Positions 33,776 to 45,230 of a stretch of DNA of 51,053 bases are shown piece by piece. The stretch covers positions 1-51,053 of the forward strand of contig JAGARW010000048.1 in assembly GCA_017621975.1 (NCBI GenBank). The letters run 5' to 3'. Source of the DNA: Lachnospiraceae bacterium. Its GTDB lineage: Bacteria > Bacillota > Clostridia > Lachnospirales > Lachnospiraceae. The translations under genes were made by a program, and so were the position numbers. The stretch's first letter is position 1. The number at the start of each line of letters is the position of its first letter. A model generated the notes under the pieces. The model was not told where the DNA came from. It ran no database searches and saw only the letters and a list, made by a program, of their open reading frames with translations.

Positions 33776-35983
33776 ATGGCGATCAGGGTCGATCAAACGG
33801 CAAAGACTTTTACACTAGATACGATAAAGAGTACGTACCAGATGAAGGTGGACGCGCACGGAAATCTGCTGCATACCTATTACGGAGCGCGCGCCCAGGG
33901 AACGGATTTTTCTTATCTGATCTCTCCGGCCGATCACGGCTTTTGCGGTCAGCCTGCAGGCTGCGGAGACGACAGAACGTATTCTATGGATTACCTTCCG
34001 CTCGAATATCCGGCGCACGGAAACGGAGATTACCGGATCAAGGCGCTGCGGGCGGGCGCCGCGGGGCAGGCTCCTGCGCTCGATCTGCGCTACCATTCGT
34101 CGGACGTGACCGCGGGGAAATATGCGCTGCCGGGGCTTCCGGCGATGTTCGCCGGAGAGGGCGATCAGGACGTGCAGACGCTTAGGATCGTTTTAAAGGA
34201 TCTATATGAAGAGATCTATGTGACGCTGCTCTACGGCGTATTTGAAAAGAAAAATATCGTTACCCGCACGGCGGTCATTGAAAACAAAGGAAGCAGACCG
34301 GTGTGTATCAGACGCGCGATGAGCATGGGACTGGATTTCCCGGAAAACGATAAGGAACTGATCCATTTTTACGGCAAGCATGCCGGAGAGAGGCAGTTTG
34401 AACGGACGGCTCTTTTGCACGGAATCACGGAGGTATCGAGCACGAGAGGCATGTCGGGTCATCAGCACAATCCGTTCGTCGTTTTGTGCGATAAAAGCGC
34501 GACGGAGGAGAACGGGGACTGCTGGGGCATATCGCTGCTGTACAGCGGCGGCTTCCGCATCCAGACAGAAACCGACCAGCTCGATCAGCTCCGCATCGTA
34601 TGCGGAATAGATGACGAAGAGCTGGAATGGACGCTTTCCGGCGGCGAATCGTTTGCGACGCCGGAAGCGGCGCTTTGCTTTACGGACCGGGGGCTTGCAG
34701 ATCTGTCGAATACGATCGGAGCGGCTTTTCGGACCAATCTGATCAGGAGCGTATGGAAGGACAGACGGCGTCCGCTGCTTGTCAACAACTGGGAAGCGAC
34801 CTACTTTGATTTTACAAAGGAAAAGCTTTTGGAGATTGCGCGGCAGGCGGCGGAGATCGGGCTTGACATGTTTGTGCTGGACGACGGCTGGTTCGGAAAG
34901 CGCGACAGCGATCGTTCCGGGCTCGGCGACTGGTATGTCAACGAAGAAAAGCTTGGCTGTACGCTGCGGGAGCTTGTCGATGATATCAGAGATATGGGGC
35001 TGTCGTTCGGGATCTGGATCGAACCGGAGATGGTTTCCGAGGACAGCGATCTCTACCGCGCGCATCCCGACTGGGCGCTGACCATTCCGGGCAGGGATCC
35101 GGTTCGCGGCAGGAGCCAGCTTGTGCTCGATCTCTCCAGAGCGGAAGTGATCGAATATCTGAAAGACGCGATCGACCGTCTAATGCATTCGGCGGATATT
35201 GCGTATATCAAATGGGATATGAACAGAAGCGTTGAAAATATTTACAGCGCGGCGGCTCCTTCTCTGTCGCAGGGAGCGGTCAAGCACAGATATGTGCTCG
35301 GGCTGTACGAGCTGCTCGAACATCTGACGAGTCGCTACCCCGATGTGCTTCTGGAAGGCTGCAGCGGCGGCGGCGGACGGTTTGACGCGGGCATGCTTTA
35401 TTATGCGCCGCAGATCTGGTGCAGCGACAATACGGACGCCGTCGAACGGCTCCGCATTCATTACGGAACGTCGTTCGGTTATCCGATGTCCTCCGTGGCG
35501 GCGCACGTGTCGGTATGCCCGAATGAGCAGAACGGCAGACGCACGCCGTTTCAGACGAGAGGCGTCTGCGCGATGCAGGGCTCCTTCGGCTATGAGCTTG
35601 ATTTAAGCGCTCTTTCCGAGGAAGAGCTGGAAGAGGCGAAGCATCAGATTGCATGCTATAAAGAGCATTATGAGCTGTTTCAAAAAGGTCGGTATTACCG
35701 TCTTTCTTCTCCGTTTACAAACAGAAGCTTTACTGCGTGGAGCTATGTGTCCGAAGACGGGAGCGAGGCTTCCGTCAGCATAGTGTTTACCGATCTGTAC
35801 GGCAATCCGAAGCCGCTGCGCGTGAAGCTGAAAGGGCTGAAAGAGGACGCGGTCTATCGTCTGGACGGGAAGGAATATACGGGCGGCGCGCTGATGTATG
35901 CGGGGATCGTACTGCCTGTGCCGGAATGCGATTACGATTCTTATTTCGCATTGCTGAAACAATGCGGCGCTCTTTCTAAGTAA
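33776..35983 (+). CDS. Alpha-galactosidase, GH36
   Basis: A 735-residue protein, full length for the clostridial/bacillar GH36 enzymes. An N-terminal beta-sandwich (about 1-330) is followed by the TIM barrel with VLDDGWFGKRD, FGIWIEPEMVS, and the nucleophile Asp in YIKWDMNR. The acid/base Asp lies in the WCSDNTDA segment, and EGCSGGGGRFD precedes it. A C-terminal beta domain closes the protein. No signal peptide is visible, so the enzyme acts in the cytoplasm on imported alpha-galactosides such as raffinose or melibiose. GGGAGG precedes the ATG. No sugar transporter for them is adjacent, so uptake must be by genes elsewhere. It is divergent from its likely AraC regulator. Confidence 0.95.
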   Translation: MAIRVDQTAKTFTLDTIKSTYQMKVDAHGNLLHTYYGARAQGTDFSYLISPADHGFCGQPAGCGDDRTYSMDYLPLEYPAHGNGDYRIKALRAGAAGQAPALDLRYHSSDVTAGKYALPGLPAMFAGEGDQDVQTLRIVLKDLYEEIYVTLLYGVFEKKNIVTRTAVIENKGSRPVCIRRAMSMGLDFPENDKELIHFYGKHAGERQFERTALLHGITEVSSTRGMSGHQHNPFVVLCDKSATEENGDCWGISLLYSGGFRIQTETDQLDQLRIVCGIDDEELEWTLSGGESFATPEAALCFTDRGLADLSNTIGAAFRTNLIRSVWKDRRRPLLVNNWEATYFDFTKEKLLEIARQAAEIGLDMFVLDDGWFGKRDSDRSGLGDWYVNEEKLGCTLRELVDDIRDMGLSFGIWIEPEMVSEDSDLYRAHPDWALTIPGRDPVRGRSQLVLDLSRAEVIEYLKDAIDRLMHSADIAYIKWDMNRSVENIYSAAAPSLSQGAVKHRYVLGLYELLEHLTSRYPDVLLEGCSGGGGRFDAGMLYYAPQIWCSDNTDAVERLRIHYGTSFGYPMSSVAAHVSVCPNEQNGRRTPFQTRGVCAMQGSFGYELDLSALSEEELEEAKHQIACYKEHYELFQKGRYYRLSSPFTNRSFTAWSYVSEDGSEASVSIVFTDLYGNPKPLRVKLKGLKEDAVYRLDGKEYTGGALMYAGIVLPVPECDYDSYFALLKQCGALSK

Positions 35984-36008
35984 AATGCACGGATATGGAT
36001 TTTATTGT

Positions 36009-36036
36009 TTGAAAAGCGGGACAGACGTGGTATAAT
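36009..36036 (+). promoter_or_regulatory. Promoter of the flavodiiron protein gene
   Basis: TTGAAA (36009-36014), 16 bases, consensus TATAAT (36031-36036), 41 bases before the start codon. Confidence 0.7.
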
Positions 36037-36076
36037 CGGGCTGTATGGACAGGTGCAAAGGAAGGAGAACAACCCG

Positions 36077-37237
36077 ATGGAAAAAGTAACGGAAACAATC
36101 ATCAACGTAGGCGTCAACGACGCGGCGCTTACTTTGTTTGAAGGACAGTATGCGCTGGAAAACGGAATGGCATACAATTCTTACGTGATTTTAGATGAAA
36201 AAACTGCGGTCATGGACACGGTCGACGCCCATGTGACGCAGGAATGGCTTGCGAATCTGGAGGAGGCTCTCGCAGGCAGGACGGTCGATTACCTCATCGT
36301 ACAGCATATGGAGCCGGATCATTCGGGCAGCATGGAACGGCTCATGGAAAAATTCCCGGAAATGAAGATCGTAGCGAGCGCGGCGGCATTTAATATGATG
36401 AAACAGTTTTTTACGGCTGATGTGCAGAGCAGGGCGGTCGCTGTAAAAGAGGGGGACACGCTTTCCCTCGGAGCGCACACACTCCAGTTTTTCACCGCGG
36501 CGATGGTGCACTGGCCGGAGGTGATCGTGACGTACGAGCAGTCGGAGAAGGTCATGTTCAGCGCGGACGGCTTCGGCAAATTCGGTACGAGAGACGCCGA
36601 TGAGGACTGGACGTGCGAGGCGAGAAGATATTATTTCAATATTTGCGGCAAATACGGCATGCAGGTACAGGCGCTGCTGAAAAAGCTCGCGGCGCTTAAT
36701 ATTTCTGTGATCTGTCCGCTGCACGGACCGGTACTGACGGAAAACCTCGGATATTATATCGACAAATACGCGACGTGGAGCAGCTACGCGCCTGAGGACG
36801 AGGGCGTCTTTATCGCATACGCTTCCGTTTACGGGCATACGAAGGAAGCGGCTTTGAAATTAAAGGAAATACTGGAAGAAAAGGGCGCGCCGAAAGTATC
36901 GGTCTGCGATCTGTGCCGCGACGATATGCACGAAGCGGTGGAAGACGCGTTTCGGTACGACCGGCTCGTACTTGCGGCGGTTTCCTATGACGCGGGCGTA
37001 TTCCCCGCGATGGAGGATTTTCTGCATCACTTAAAGAACAAAAACTATCAGAAACGTATTGTAGCCCTGATCGAAAACGGTTCATGGGCGCCGACGGCAG
37101 CCAAGACGATGAAGACGCTGCTTGAAGGCATGAAAGAGCTTACCGTGCTGGAGCCTGTCGTAACGATCCGCTCCGCAATGAAGCCGGAGACGGTAGTGCA
37201 GCTTGAGGAAATGGCAGACGCGCTGCTGCAGAAATAA
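36077..37237 (+). CDS. FprA-type flavodiiron protein
   Basis: A 386-residue A-type flavoprotein. The N-terminal beta-lactamase-like domain binds the diiron site: HMEPDH (His77, Glu79, Asp81, His82), HWPE, FSADGFGKFG and CPLHGP contribute ligands. A flavodoxin domain follows from about 250 (VFIAYASVYGHTKEAA), binding FMN. The family reduces O2 to water or NO to N2O and protects anaerobes. ATG 36077 fits the conserved N-terminus and has AAGGAGAA upstream; an upstream in-frame start at 36005 overlaps the promoter. The partner rubredoxin is not in the window. A bidirectional-looking terminator follows. Confidence 0.94.
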   Translation: MEKVTETIINVGVNDAALTLFEGQYALENGMAYNSYVILDEKTAVMDTVDAHVTQEWLANLEEALAGRTVDYLIVQHMEPDHSGSMERLMEKFPEMKIVASAAAFNMMKQFFTADVQSRAVAVKEGDTLSLGAHTLQFFTAAMVHWPEVIVTYEQSEKVMFSADGFGKFGTRDADEDWTCEARRYYFNICGKYGMQVQALLKKLAALNISVICPLHGPVLTENLGYYIDKYATWSSYAPEDEGVFIAYASVYGHTKEAALKLKEILEEKGAPKVSVCDLCRDDMHEAVEDAFRYDRLVLAAVSYDAGVFPAMEDFLHHLKNKNYQKRIVALIENGSWAPTAAKTMKTLLEGMKELTVLEPVVTIRSAMKPETVVQLEEMADALLQK

Positions 37238-37248
37238 GAACGAAAAAG

Positions 37249-37280
37249 AGGAGTTCCGTCAAAAACGGAGCTCCTTTTTG
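37249..37280 (+). terminator. Rho-independent terminator after the flavodiiron gene
   Basis: AGGAGTTCCGT (37249-37259) with ACGGAGCTCCT (37265-37275), one wobble, loop CAAAA, then TTTT. An upstream A-run lets the stem extend. Confidence 0.9.
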
Positions 37281-37340
37281 CGCATGGGCTTTGAACGTCA
37301 AAAGTCCCTGCCTGGAACGGATATTGTCAAAGCAAAGCCC

Positions 37341-37889
37341 TTAAAGATGATAAAGCGCAAGCGCGATCAGCATAACGCCCGAAACAAGATCGGCATAGCG
37401 GCTTAAAAAGCGCAGAAGCGGAGCGCTGCCGAGATGGTTTCCGGCAAATAAAAAGAGAACCGCGGTCAGAAACGTGACGGCGGCGGTCGGGGCGAGCAGG
37501 ATGCCGGAAAAGCTGGCGCCGACGCCGATGCCGATATTATTCAGGGAAAGCGCGCTGCCAAGCAGAAGAATTTCCCGAAGCGGCAGGGTAACGGTGAGGC
37601 TTTCCACATGCAGATCGCCGTTTTTGTGAAAAAAAGATTTGATAATATAAAAAAGACCGAGACCGGACAAAATAACCCCGCCGATATGCTCCATAAGAGA
37701 AGAAGACAGAAAAAAGAGAAGCTGTCTTCCAAGAAAGAGCGAGAGGAAGGTACCGGCGAAGGAAATCAGACTGATGAGCAGATTCTGCGGTATGGTAATA
37801 CGTATTTTACGGATGCCGTAGGACATTCCGACAAGAAACGCGTCGATATTGACAGAGCATGCAAAAATAAGAGAAGAAATAAGAGCCAT
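37341..37889 (-). CDS. YtaF/MntP-like membrane protein, probable sporulation protein
   Basis: A 182-residue protein with about six hydrophobic helices. The N-terminal FACSVNIDAFLVGMSYGIRKI and the second-half LSLNNIGIGVGASFSG are matching Asn/Asp-containing repeats seen in YtaF and in the manganese exporter MntP. YtaF of Bacillus is a sporulation membrane protein. The YtaF pattern (SxNxDAFxVGxxYG and LNNIGIGVG) fits better than MntP, but a metal transport role is possible. The start is preceded by CGGGAG. The gene lies alone, convergent with the flavodiiron gene. Confidence 0.8.
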   Translation of the reverse strand: MALISSLIFACSVNIDAFLVGMSYGIRKIRITIPQNLLISLISFAGTFLSLFLGRQLLFFLSSSLMEHIGGVILSGLGLFYIIKSFFHKNGDLHVESLTVTLPLREILLLGSALSLNNIGIGVGASFSGILLAPTAAVTFLTAVLFLFAGNHLGSAPLLRFLSRYADLVSGVMLIALALYHL

Positions 37890-38020
37890 GAAAACACTCC
37901 CGAAAAAATTCGTTTTTTGTCGCTTTCTTCATTATCATATTCAGCGGGCGGGGATAGTGTTCTGTTGGAGGAGAGAAGAATTTTGTGGTAAATAATTAAG
38001 AAAAAGTTTATCTTTTATTT

Positions 38021-38066
38021 AGCGCCTGTTTCATAGCGTAGGATAGGATGGAAACGAGCAGGCGCT
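38021..38066. other. Hairpin in the ytaF-yitT divergent region
   Basis: AGCGCCTG (38021-38028) pairs with CAGGCGCT (38059-38066), with an additional inner pairing of GTTTC and GAAAC. It lies upstream of the yitT -10 box, so it is not a terminator for yitT; its role is unclear. Confidence 0.5.
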
Positions 38067-38111
38067 GCGGCGCGGTATGAAAAAAATGATATGGGGATGC
38101 CGAAAGTATGG

Positions 38112-38117
38112 TATAAT
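38112..38117 (+). promoter_or_regulatory. Probable -10 box of yitT
   Basis: TATAAT, 33 bases before the yitT start. No good -35 box is at the right spacing. Confidence 0.5.
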
Positions 38118-38150
38118 AAGTAAGAAAGTAATCATTTCGGAGGACGCCAC

Positions 38151-39059
38151 ATGAAAGAAGCGAAAAATAAGATCATAGACCGGCAATTTCTTCTGGAGCA
38201 GGGCAGACTGCTTCTGGGCGGGATTGCCGGCGTTTTGCTTTATGCCGTCGGCATGAATCTGTTTATTGTTCCGATCGGGCTGTACAGCGGCGGGCTTATG
38301 GGCTTCTGCCAGTTGATCCGTACGCTGCTTGTGAATTATGCGGGACTTTCTTTCGGCGGGCTGGATATTGCCGGTCTTATTTATTACATCCTGAATATTC
38401 CGCTGTTTCTTGTCGCGATCCGTTTCCTCAGCAAACGCTTTTTTGTGAAAACGATCGCCTGCGTTACGGCGATGTCGCTGTTTTTGTCAATCGTCCCGAT
38501 CCCGGCGGATCCGATCATGGGAGACGATATTCTGGCGTCGTGCCTGATCGGCGGGATCATCTGCGGAGCGGGAATCGGGATTCCGCTGCGGATGGGGTGT
38601 TCCGGCGGCGGAATGGATATCGTCGGACTTGCCATGATCAAATGGAAGAAAAATTTCAGCGTCGGTAAAATGAGCCTGCTGACCAATGCCGTGCTGTACG
38701 GCATCTGCCTGTTTTTGTTTGATATTCCGACGGTCATTTATTCCCTGATCTATGCTTCCGTTAATTCGTTTGCGGTGGACAGGCTTCACTCCCAGAATAT
38801 TACCGTGGAGGTCAAGGTTGTGACGAACGAAAAGGATGAAGAGATGGAGGCGGATATTCTCGCCCATCTCGGAAGAGGCATTACGACGTGGAATGCGAAA
38901 GGAGCTTATACGGAAGAAAATAAACACGTTCTTTATATTCTTCTGTCAAAATATGAACTGGCGCATCTGAAATATATCATCAAAAGGCACGATCCTCATG
39001 CGTTTATCGTTGTAAACGAGGGAGTCGGCATCAGCGGCAATTTTCAGAAAAAATTATAA
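38151..39059 (+). CDS. YitT family membrane protein (DUF161/DUF2179)
   Basis: A 302-residue protein. About five hydrophobic segments in the first 210 residues match YitT (DUF161): GVLLYAVGMNLFIVPIGLYSGG is the family hallmark, with MGCSGGGMDIVG in the second half. The C-terminal cytoplasmic DUF2179 domain (about 225-302) reads VEVKVVTNEKDEEM to AFIVVNEGVGISGNF. The family's function is unknown; a transporter role is often supposed. TCGGAGGA lies before the ATG. It is convergent with pyrG, and the two genes share a hairpin between them. Confidence 0.9.
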   Translation: MKEAKNKIIDRQFLLEQGRLLLGGIAGVLLYAVGMNLFIVPIGLYSGGLMGFCQLIRTLLVNYAGLSFGGLDIAGLIYYILNIPLFLVAIRFLSKRFFVKTIACVTAMSLFLSIVPIPADPIMGDDILASCLIGGIICGAGIGIPLRMGCSGGGMDIVGLAMIKWKKNFSVGKMSLLTNAVLYGICLFLFDIPTVIYSLIYASVNSFAVDRLHSQNITVEVKVVTNEKDEEMEADILAHLGRGITTWNAKGAYTEENKHVLYILLSKYELAHLKYIIKRHDPHAFIVVNEGVGISGNFQKKL

Positions 39060-39087
39060 GCCGGTCAGAACAGCTCTGCCGGCTTAT
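39050..39087 (-). terminator. Terminator of pyrG (minus strand), overlapping the yitT stop
   Basis: ATAAGCCGG (39056-39064) pairs with CCGGCTTAT (39079-39087). Read on the minus strand the stem is followed by a T-run, so it terminates pyrG; on the plus strand no T-run follows. Confidence 0.8.
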
Positions 39088-39105
39088 GAAACGTTCGACT
39101 GGATG

Positions 39106-40716
<1,611 letters not shown>

Positions 40717-40845
40717 GGCGATTTCCTCCTCAATAATTATTGATTGTATCACGGGAAGGAAGAAAAAACCACTCCTTTCCTGTAAAAAGTTTAGAAATGT
40801 TTTATGCTTTGTTTTATTTTTAATTGTTTTTTCATTTTATGGAAC

Positions 40846-40874
40846 TTGATTTCTGAAAGCGCTGTCTCTATAAT
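40846..40874 (+). promoter_or_regulatory. ftsH promoter
   Basis: TTGATT (40846-40851), 17 bases, consensus TATAAT (40869-40874). The leader is about 105 bases. Confidence 0.8.
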
Positions 40875-40986
40875 AAAAACTAATAGCCTTTCAAAGAATG
40901 AAAGCAGCCTTTTGTCAGAAAGAGCAGTCTGTGAAAGCAGATGTGACGAAGCGGTTTTAAGAAAAAGCAAAAGGCAGGAGGAATTT

Positions 40987-43188
40987 ATGGATAACGGAAA
41001 TTTGAACCAGTATGGGAATGGAAATAATAATGGCGGCGGTCATGGAGGAAACGGCGGAAACGGAAACCGTGGCGGAGGACAGGGAGATCAGGATCCGAGA
41101 CGCCAGAGTCTTCTTCTCCTTCTTATCGCGGCGCTTGTAACGCTGCTGTGCATGAGCTACTTCATGAAAGTTATGAACGGCGCTACGAATAAAGAAATCC
41201 CTTATAACGAATTTGTCGAGATGGTAGAAGCGGGACAGGTCGACAGCGTAGAGATCGGTTCCGATCAGATCACGATTAAGCCGAAGCAGCCGGAGCAGAA
41301 AGAAGGACTGCTCTACCAAGCGCCGTTGATTACGTACTATACGGGTAAGGTAGAGGACGACGATACGCTGACGCAGAGACTGCTGCAGTATGATGTTGAG
41401 ATTGTAGGAGAGATTCCCGATAATTCCAGCTTTTTGCTGTCGATTTTACTGACGTATGTACTGCCAATCGCGCTGTGCTGGATTCTTCTCAGCTTTTTAT
41501 TCCGTAAGATGTCGGGCGGCGGCGGGCCGATGGGAGTCGGCAAGAGCAATGCAAAGGTATATGTGCAGAAGGAGACGGGCGTGACGTTTAAGGACGTCGC
41601 CGGAGAGGACGAAGCGAAGGAATCTTTGCAGGAGGTCGTCGATTTTCTTCATAATCCGGGCCGGTATGTCAAGATCGGCGCGAAGCTGCCGAAGGGCGCG
41701 CTGCTTGTAGGTCCTCCCGGAACCGGTAAGACGCTGCTTGCGAAGGCGGTGGCGGGAGAGGCGCACGTGCCGTTTTTCTCCCTGACAGGTTCCGACTTTA
41801 TCGAACTGTACGTCGGCGTCGGCGCTTCCCGCGTCAGAGATTTGTTTAAGGAAGCGACGAAGAATGCGCCGTGCATTATCTTTATTGATGAGATCGACGC
41901 GATCGGGCGCAGCCGTGACTCCAAATACGGCGGCGGTAATGAAGAAAGAGAGCAGACACTGAATCAGCTTCTTTCGGAAATGGACGGTTTTGATTCTACA
42001 AAGGGAATTCTCATTCTCGGCGCGACGAACAGACCGGAAATACTGGATAAGGCGCTGCTGCGTCCGGGACGCTTTGACCGGCGGATTATCGTTGATAAGC
42101 CGGATCTGAAAGGCCGCGTCGAAATTCTGAAAGTACATGCGAAAGACGTTCTGATGGATGAAACGGTCGATCTGGACGCGATCGCGCTTGCGACAAGCGG
42201 CGCAGTCGGCTCCGATCTCGCAAATATGATCAACGAGGCGGCGATCAACGCCGTCAAAGAAGGCAGAGAATACGTATGTCAGAAAGATCTGTTTAATGCG
42301 GTCGAGATCGTGCTTGTCGGCAAGGAGAAGAAAGACCGCATCATGAGCAAGGAAGAGCGTAAGATCGTTTCTTATCATGAAGTCGGTCATGCGCTGATCA
42401 GCGCATTGCAGAAAAATTCCGAGCCGGTGCAGAAAATTACGATCGTTCCGAGAACAATGGGCGCGCTCGGTTATGTTATGCATGTGCCGGAAGAGGAAAA
42501 ATATTTGAATACGCAGGCGGAGCTGCACGATATGATCGTCGGACTGCTCGGCGGAAGGGCTGCGGAGGAGATCGTATTCGACACGGTGACGACGGGCGCT
42601 TCCAACGATATTGAGAAGGCGACGAATATTGCGAGAAGCATGGTAACGCAGTACGGTATGAGCAAGAAGTTCGGGCTGATCGGACTGGAATCCGTAGAAA
42701 GCCGTTATCTTGACGGACGTACCGTTATGAACTGCGCCGATGCGACCGCTTCGGGGGTAGACGAAGAGGTCATGAAGATTCTCAAGGACTGCTACAAAGA
42801 GGCGAAGCGTCTGCTGAAGGAAAACCGCGAGGTCATGGATAAGCTCGCTGAATTCCTGATTCAGAAAGAAACGATTACCGGAAAAGAATTTATGAAGATT
42901 TTCCGCGAGATCAAAGGCATCCCGGAGCCGGAAGAGAAAAAGGACGGCGGGGACAAAAAGTCCGAGGATACGCAGGATGGTACGAACGGAAAAACGGCGG
43001 AGCCGGAAGGCGGCGCGGATACGGAAACCGCCGCGGGGATGGCGGAGCCTGTAAAGACGCCGGAAGATGAGAAGATACCGCAGCTTTCCGGGGAACCACA
43101 GGAGTCAGGCGAGGAGTCTGCAAGGGAATCGCAGGAGATCCGGGTGTGGGAAGGCGCGAAGCCTCCGGAGGCTTCTGAAACAGAATAA
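40987..43188 (+). CDS. ftsH: ATP-dependent zinc metalloprotease FtsH
   Basis: A 733-residue membrane protease. An unusual Gly/Asn-rich head of about 35 residues ([17 protein letters not shown]) precedes the first membrane helix (about 41-60). A short extracytoplasmic domain and a second helix (near 145-165) follow. The AAA domain has Walker A GPPGTGKT and Walker [12 protein letters not shown]; the protease domain has the zinc motif HEVGH. The last 100 residues or so are acidic and Pro/Glu/Gly-rich, beyond the conserved end of FtsH. It degrades misfolded membrane and regulatory proteins. ATG 40987 follows AGGAGG; the upstream frame runs through the promoter and was rejected. Confidence 0.96.
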   Translation: MDNGNLNQYGNGNNNGGGHGGNGGNGNRGGGQGDQDPRRQSLLLLLIAALVTLLCMSYFMKVMNGATNKEIPYNEFVEMVEAGQVDSVEIGSDQITIKPKQPEQKEGLLYQAPLITYYTGKVEDDDTLTQRLLQYDVEIVGEIPDNSSFLLSILLTYVLPIALCWILLSFLFRKMSGGGGPMGVGKSNAKVYVQKETGVTFKDVAGEDEAKESLQEVVDFLHNPGRYVKIGAKLPKGALLVGPPGTGKTLLAKAVAGEAHVPFFSLTGSDFIELYVGVGASRVRDLFKEATKNAPCIIFIDEIDAIGRSRDSKYGGGNEEREQTLNQLLSEMDGFDSTKGILILGATNRPEILDKALLRPGRFDRRIIVDKPDLKGRVEILKVHAKDVLMDETVDLDAIALATSGAVGSDLANMINEAAINAVKEGREYVCQKDLFNAVEIVLVGKEKKDRIMSKEERKIVSYHEVGHALISALQKNSEPVQKITIVPRTMGALGYVMHVPEEEKYLNTQAELHDMIVGLLGGRAAEEIVFDTVTTGASNDIEKATNIARSMVTQYGMSKKFGLIGLESVESRYLDGRTVMNCADATASGVDEEVMKILKDCYKEAKRLLKENREVMDKLAEFLIQKETITGKEFMKIFREIKGIPEPEEKKDGGDKKSEDTQDGTNGKTAEPEGGADTETAAGMAEPVKTPEDEKIPQLSGEPQESGEESARESQEIRVWEGAKPPEASETE

Positions 43189-43199
43189 AGAAAACACAG

Positions 43200-43233
43200 A
43201 CTGCTGCATCGCATCGCCTTTGCAGCAGTTTTC
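43200..43233 (+). terminator. Rho-independent terminator after ftsH
   Basis: ACTGCTGCA (43200-43208) with TGCAGCAGT (43221-43229), perfect 9-bp stem, followed by TTTTC. Confidence 0.85.
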
Positions 43234-43288
43234 GTATGACGGCATACAGGGGAGCAGCCGGGAAAACGGTTTGGAATAGAGGAATACA

Positions 43289-45172
43289 ATGTTTCTGATC
43301 GAAGAAGAATTGAAAAAGCTGCCGAAGCGTCCGGGCGTTTATATTATGCATGATAAAGAGGACACGATTCTCTATATCGGAAAAGCGGTCAACCTTCATA
43401 ACCGCGTGCGTTCTTATTTTCGTCCGAATATCGGCAGGGGACCGCAGATCGACAAGATGGTGAGCCTGATCGATCATTTTGAATATATCGTTACGGATTC
43501 AGAGCTGGAAGCGCTTGTGCTGGAAAATAATTTAATTAAAGAGCACAGCCCGAAATATAATACGCTCTTAAAGGACGACAAAACTTATCCGTATATTAAG
43601 GTGACAATGGGCGAAGAGTATCCGCGCGTTGTTTTTTCGCGTGAAATGAAAAAGGACAAATCGCGTTACTTCGGTCCTTACACAAGCGCTGCGTCGGTCA
43701 AGGATACGATCGAGTTGATTAATAAGCTGTATCAGCTTCGTACATGCCGCAAAAAGTTCCCGAGAGATTTCGGAACGGACAGACCGTGCCTCAACCATCA
43801 TATCGGGCGGTGTATGGCGCCATGTCAGGGAAACGTATCGAAGGAGGAATACGCGGAGCAGCTTGACAAAGCGCTTGACTTTTTAAACGGCAATTACAGT
43901 CCGATCCTGCGGGAGCTGGAACAGAAAATGACAGAGGCGTCGGAAAATTTGGATTTCGAAGAGGCGATCCGTTACCGCGAGCTGCTGCAAAGCGTTCGGA
44001 GCGTAGCGCAGAAGCAGAAAATTACGGACAGCGGCGGAGAGGACAAGGATATTATCGCGCTTGCAAAGGAAGAAACCGACGCTGTGATACAGGTCTTTTT
44101 TGTGCGGGGCGGCAGGCTGATCGGCAGGGAACATTTCTATATGACACACGTGTCGGATGATTCGAAAGCAGAGATCTTGCAGAGCTTTGTGAAACAGTTT
44201 TATGCGGGAACGCCATTTATCCCGCGAGAGCTGATGCTGCAGGAGGAGATCGAGGATGCGCGCGTGATCGAGCAGTGGTTGTCGCAGCGGAAGGGAAGCC
44301 GCGTTTATGTGCGTGTGCCGAAGATCGGCAGCAAGGAAAAGCTCGTAGAACTGGCGGCTCAGAATGCGTCGCTTGTGCTTATGCAGGACCGGGAACGGAT
44401 CAAGAGGGAGGAAGGCAGGACGATCGGCGCTGCCCGGGAGATTGCGGCGCTGCTTGGTCTGAAGCATATTCACCGCATGGAAGCGTTTGATATTTCCAAT
44501 ATCAGCGGCTTTGAAAACGTCGGCTCTATGGTTGTTTATGAGGGAGGAAAGGCAAAGCGCAGCGATTACCGCAAGTTTAAGATACGTTCGGTCAGCGGAC
44601 CGGATGATTATGCATGCATGAAAGAGGTACTGGAACGGAGATTTCTGCATGGAATGCAGGAAAGCCGGGAGCGGAAAGAAAAAAATCTTGATCAGGAGTT
44701 CGGCAGTTTTACAAAGTTTCCCGATCTGCTGCTGATGGACGGCGGCAAGGGGCAGGTGAACATTGCGCTTGAGGTGCTTGGTGAAATGCATCTTGCGATA
44801 CCGGTATGCGGTATGGTAAAAGATGATAATCACCGGACGAGAGGATTGTATTATAATAATGAAGAAATTCCGATCGACCACAGGTCGGAAGGTTTTAAGC
44901 TGATTACACGGATTCAGGACGAGGCGCACCGCTTCGCGATCGAATATCATCGTTCCCTGCGCAGTAAGAGCCAGGTCAGGAGCGTGCTCGACGATATTCC
45001 GGGCGTCGGTCCCGCGAGAAGAAAGGCGCTGATGCGGCATTTCAAGTCGCTTGAGGAGATACGCAGCGCCGAGATAACGCAGCTATGCGAGATCCCTGAA
45101 ATCAATGAACGCTGCGCAAAGGAAATCTATAAATTTTTCCACGAGAAAATTGATAACAAAGGGGGTTTATGA
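43289..45172 (+). CDS. uvrC: Excinuclease ABC subunit C
   Basis: A 627-residue nucleotide-excision-repair nuclease, full length. The GIY-YIG domain (about 12-95; [20 protein letters not shown]) cuts 3' of the lesion. A UVR motif lies near 200-235 ([16 protein letters not shown]). The RNase H-like endonuclease domain (about 365-540; [22 protein letters not shown]) cuts 5'. A helix-hairpin-helix pair ends the protein ([18 protein letters not shown]). It acts with UvrA and UvrB, which are not in the window. The hprK start lies 58 bases downstream, with no terminator between, so co-transcription is likely. Confidence 0.97.
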   Translation: MFLIEEELKKLPKRPGVYIMHDKEDTILYIGKAVNLHNRVRSYFRPNIGRGPQIDKMVSLIDHFEYIVTDSELEALVLENNLIKEHSPKYNTLLKDDKTYPYIKVTMGEEYPRVVFSREMKKDKSRYFGPYTSAASVKDTIELINKLYQLRTCRKKFPRDFGTDRPCLNHHIGRCMAPCQGNVSKEEYAEQLDKALDFLNGNYSPILRELEQKMTEASENLDFEEAIRYRELLQSVRSVAQKQKITDSGGEDKDIIALAKEETDAVIQVFFVRGGRLIGREHFYMTHVSDDSKAEILQSFVKQFYAGTPFIPRELMLQEEIEDARVIEQWLSQRKGSRVYVRVPKIGSKEKLVELAAQNASLVLMQDRERIKREEGRTIGAAREIAALLGLKHIHRMEAFDISNISGFENVGSMVVYEGGKAKRSDYRKFKIRSVSGPDDYACMKEVLERRFLHGMQESRERKEKNLDQEFGSFTKFPDLLLMDGGKGQVNIALEVLGEMHLAIPVCGMVKDDNHRTRGLYYNNEEIPIDHRSEGFKLITRIQDEAHRFAIEYHRSLRSKSQVRSVLDDIPGVGPARRKALMRHFKSLEEIRSAEITQLCEIPEINERCAKEIYKFFHEKIDNKGGL

Positions 45173-45230
45173 TACACTAAAAGAAGTGAGCCGTACGGCG
45201 TATCAAATAAGGAAGGATAGGGGCAAGCAT

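Noticed and set aside
37286-37340. GGGCTTTG / CAAAGCCC inverted repeat as the ytaF terminator
   Set aside because: The loop is about 39 bases and no T-run follows on the minus strand.
40804-40986. 61-codon N-terminal extension of FtsH
   Set aside because: It runs through the ftsH promoter; the ATG at 40987 has the proper ribosome-binding site.
45105-45230. N-terminal extension of HprK inside uvrC
   Set aside because: Known HprK proteins start at the equivalent of MSVVKL, and the ATG at 45231 has an upstream purine-rich site.
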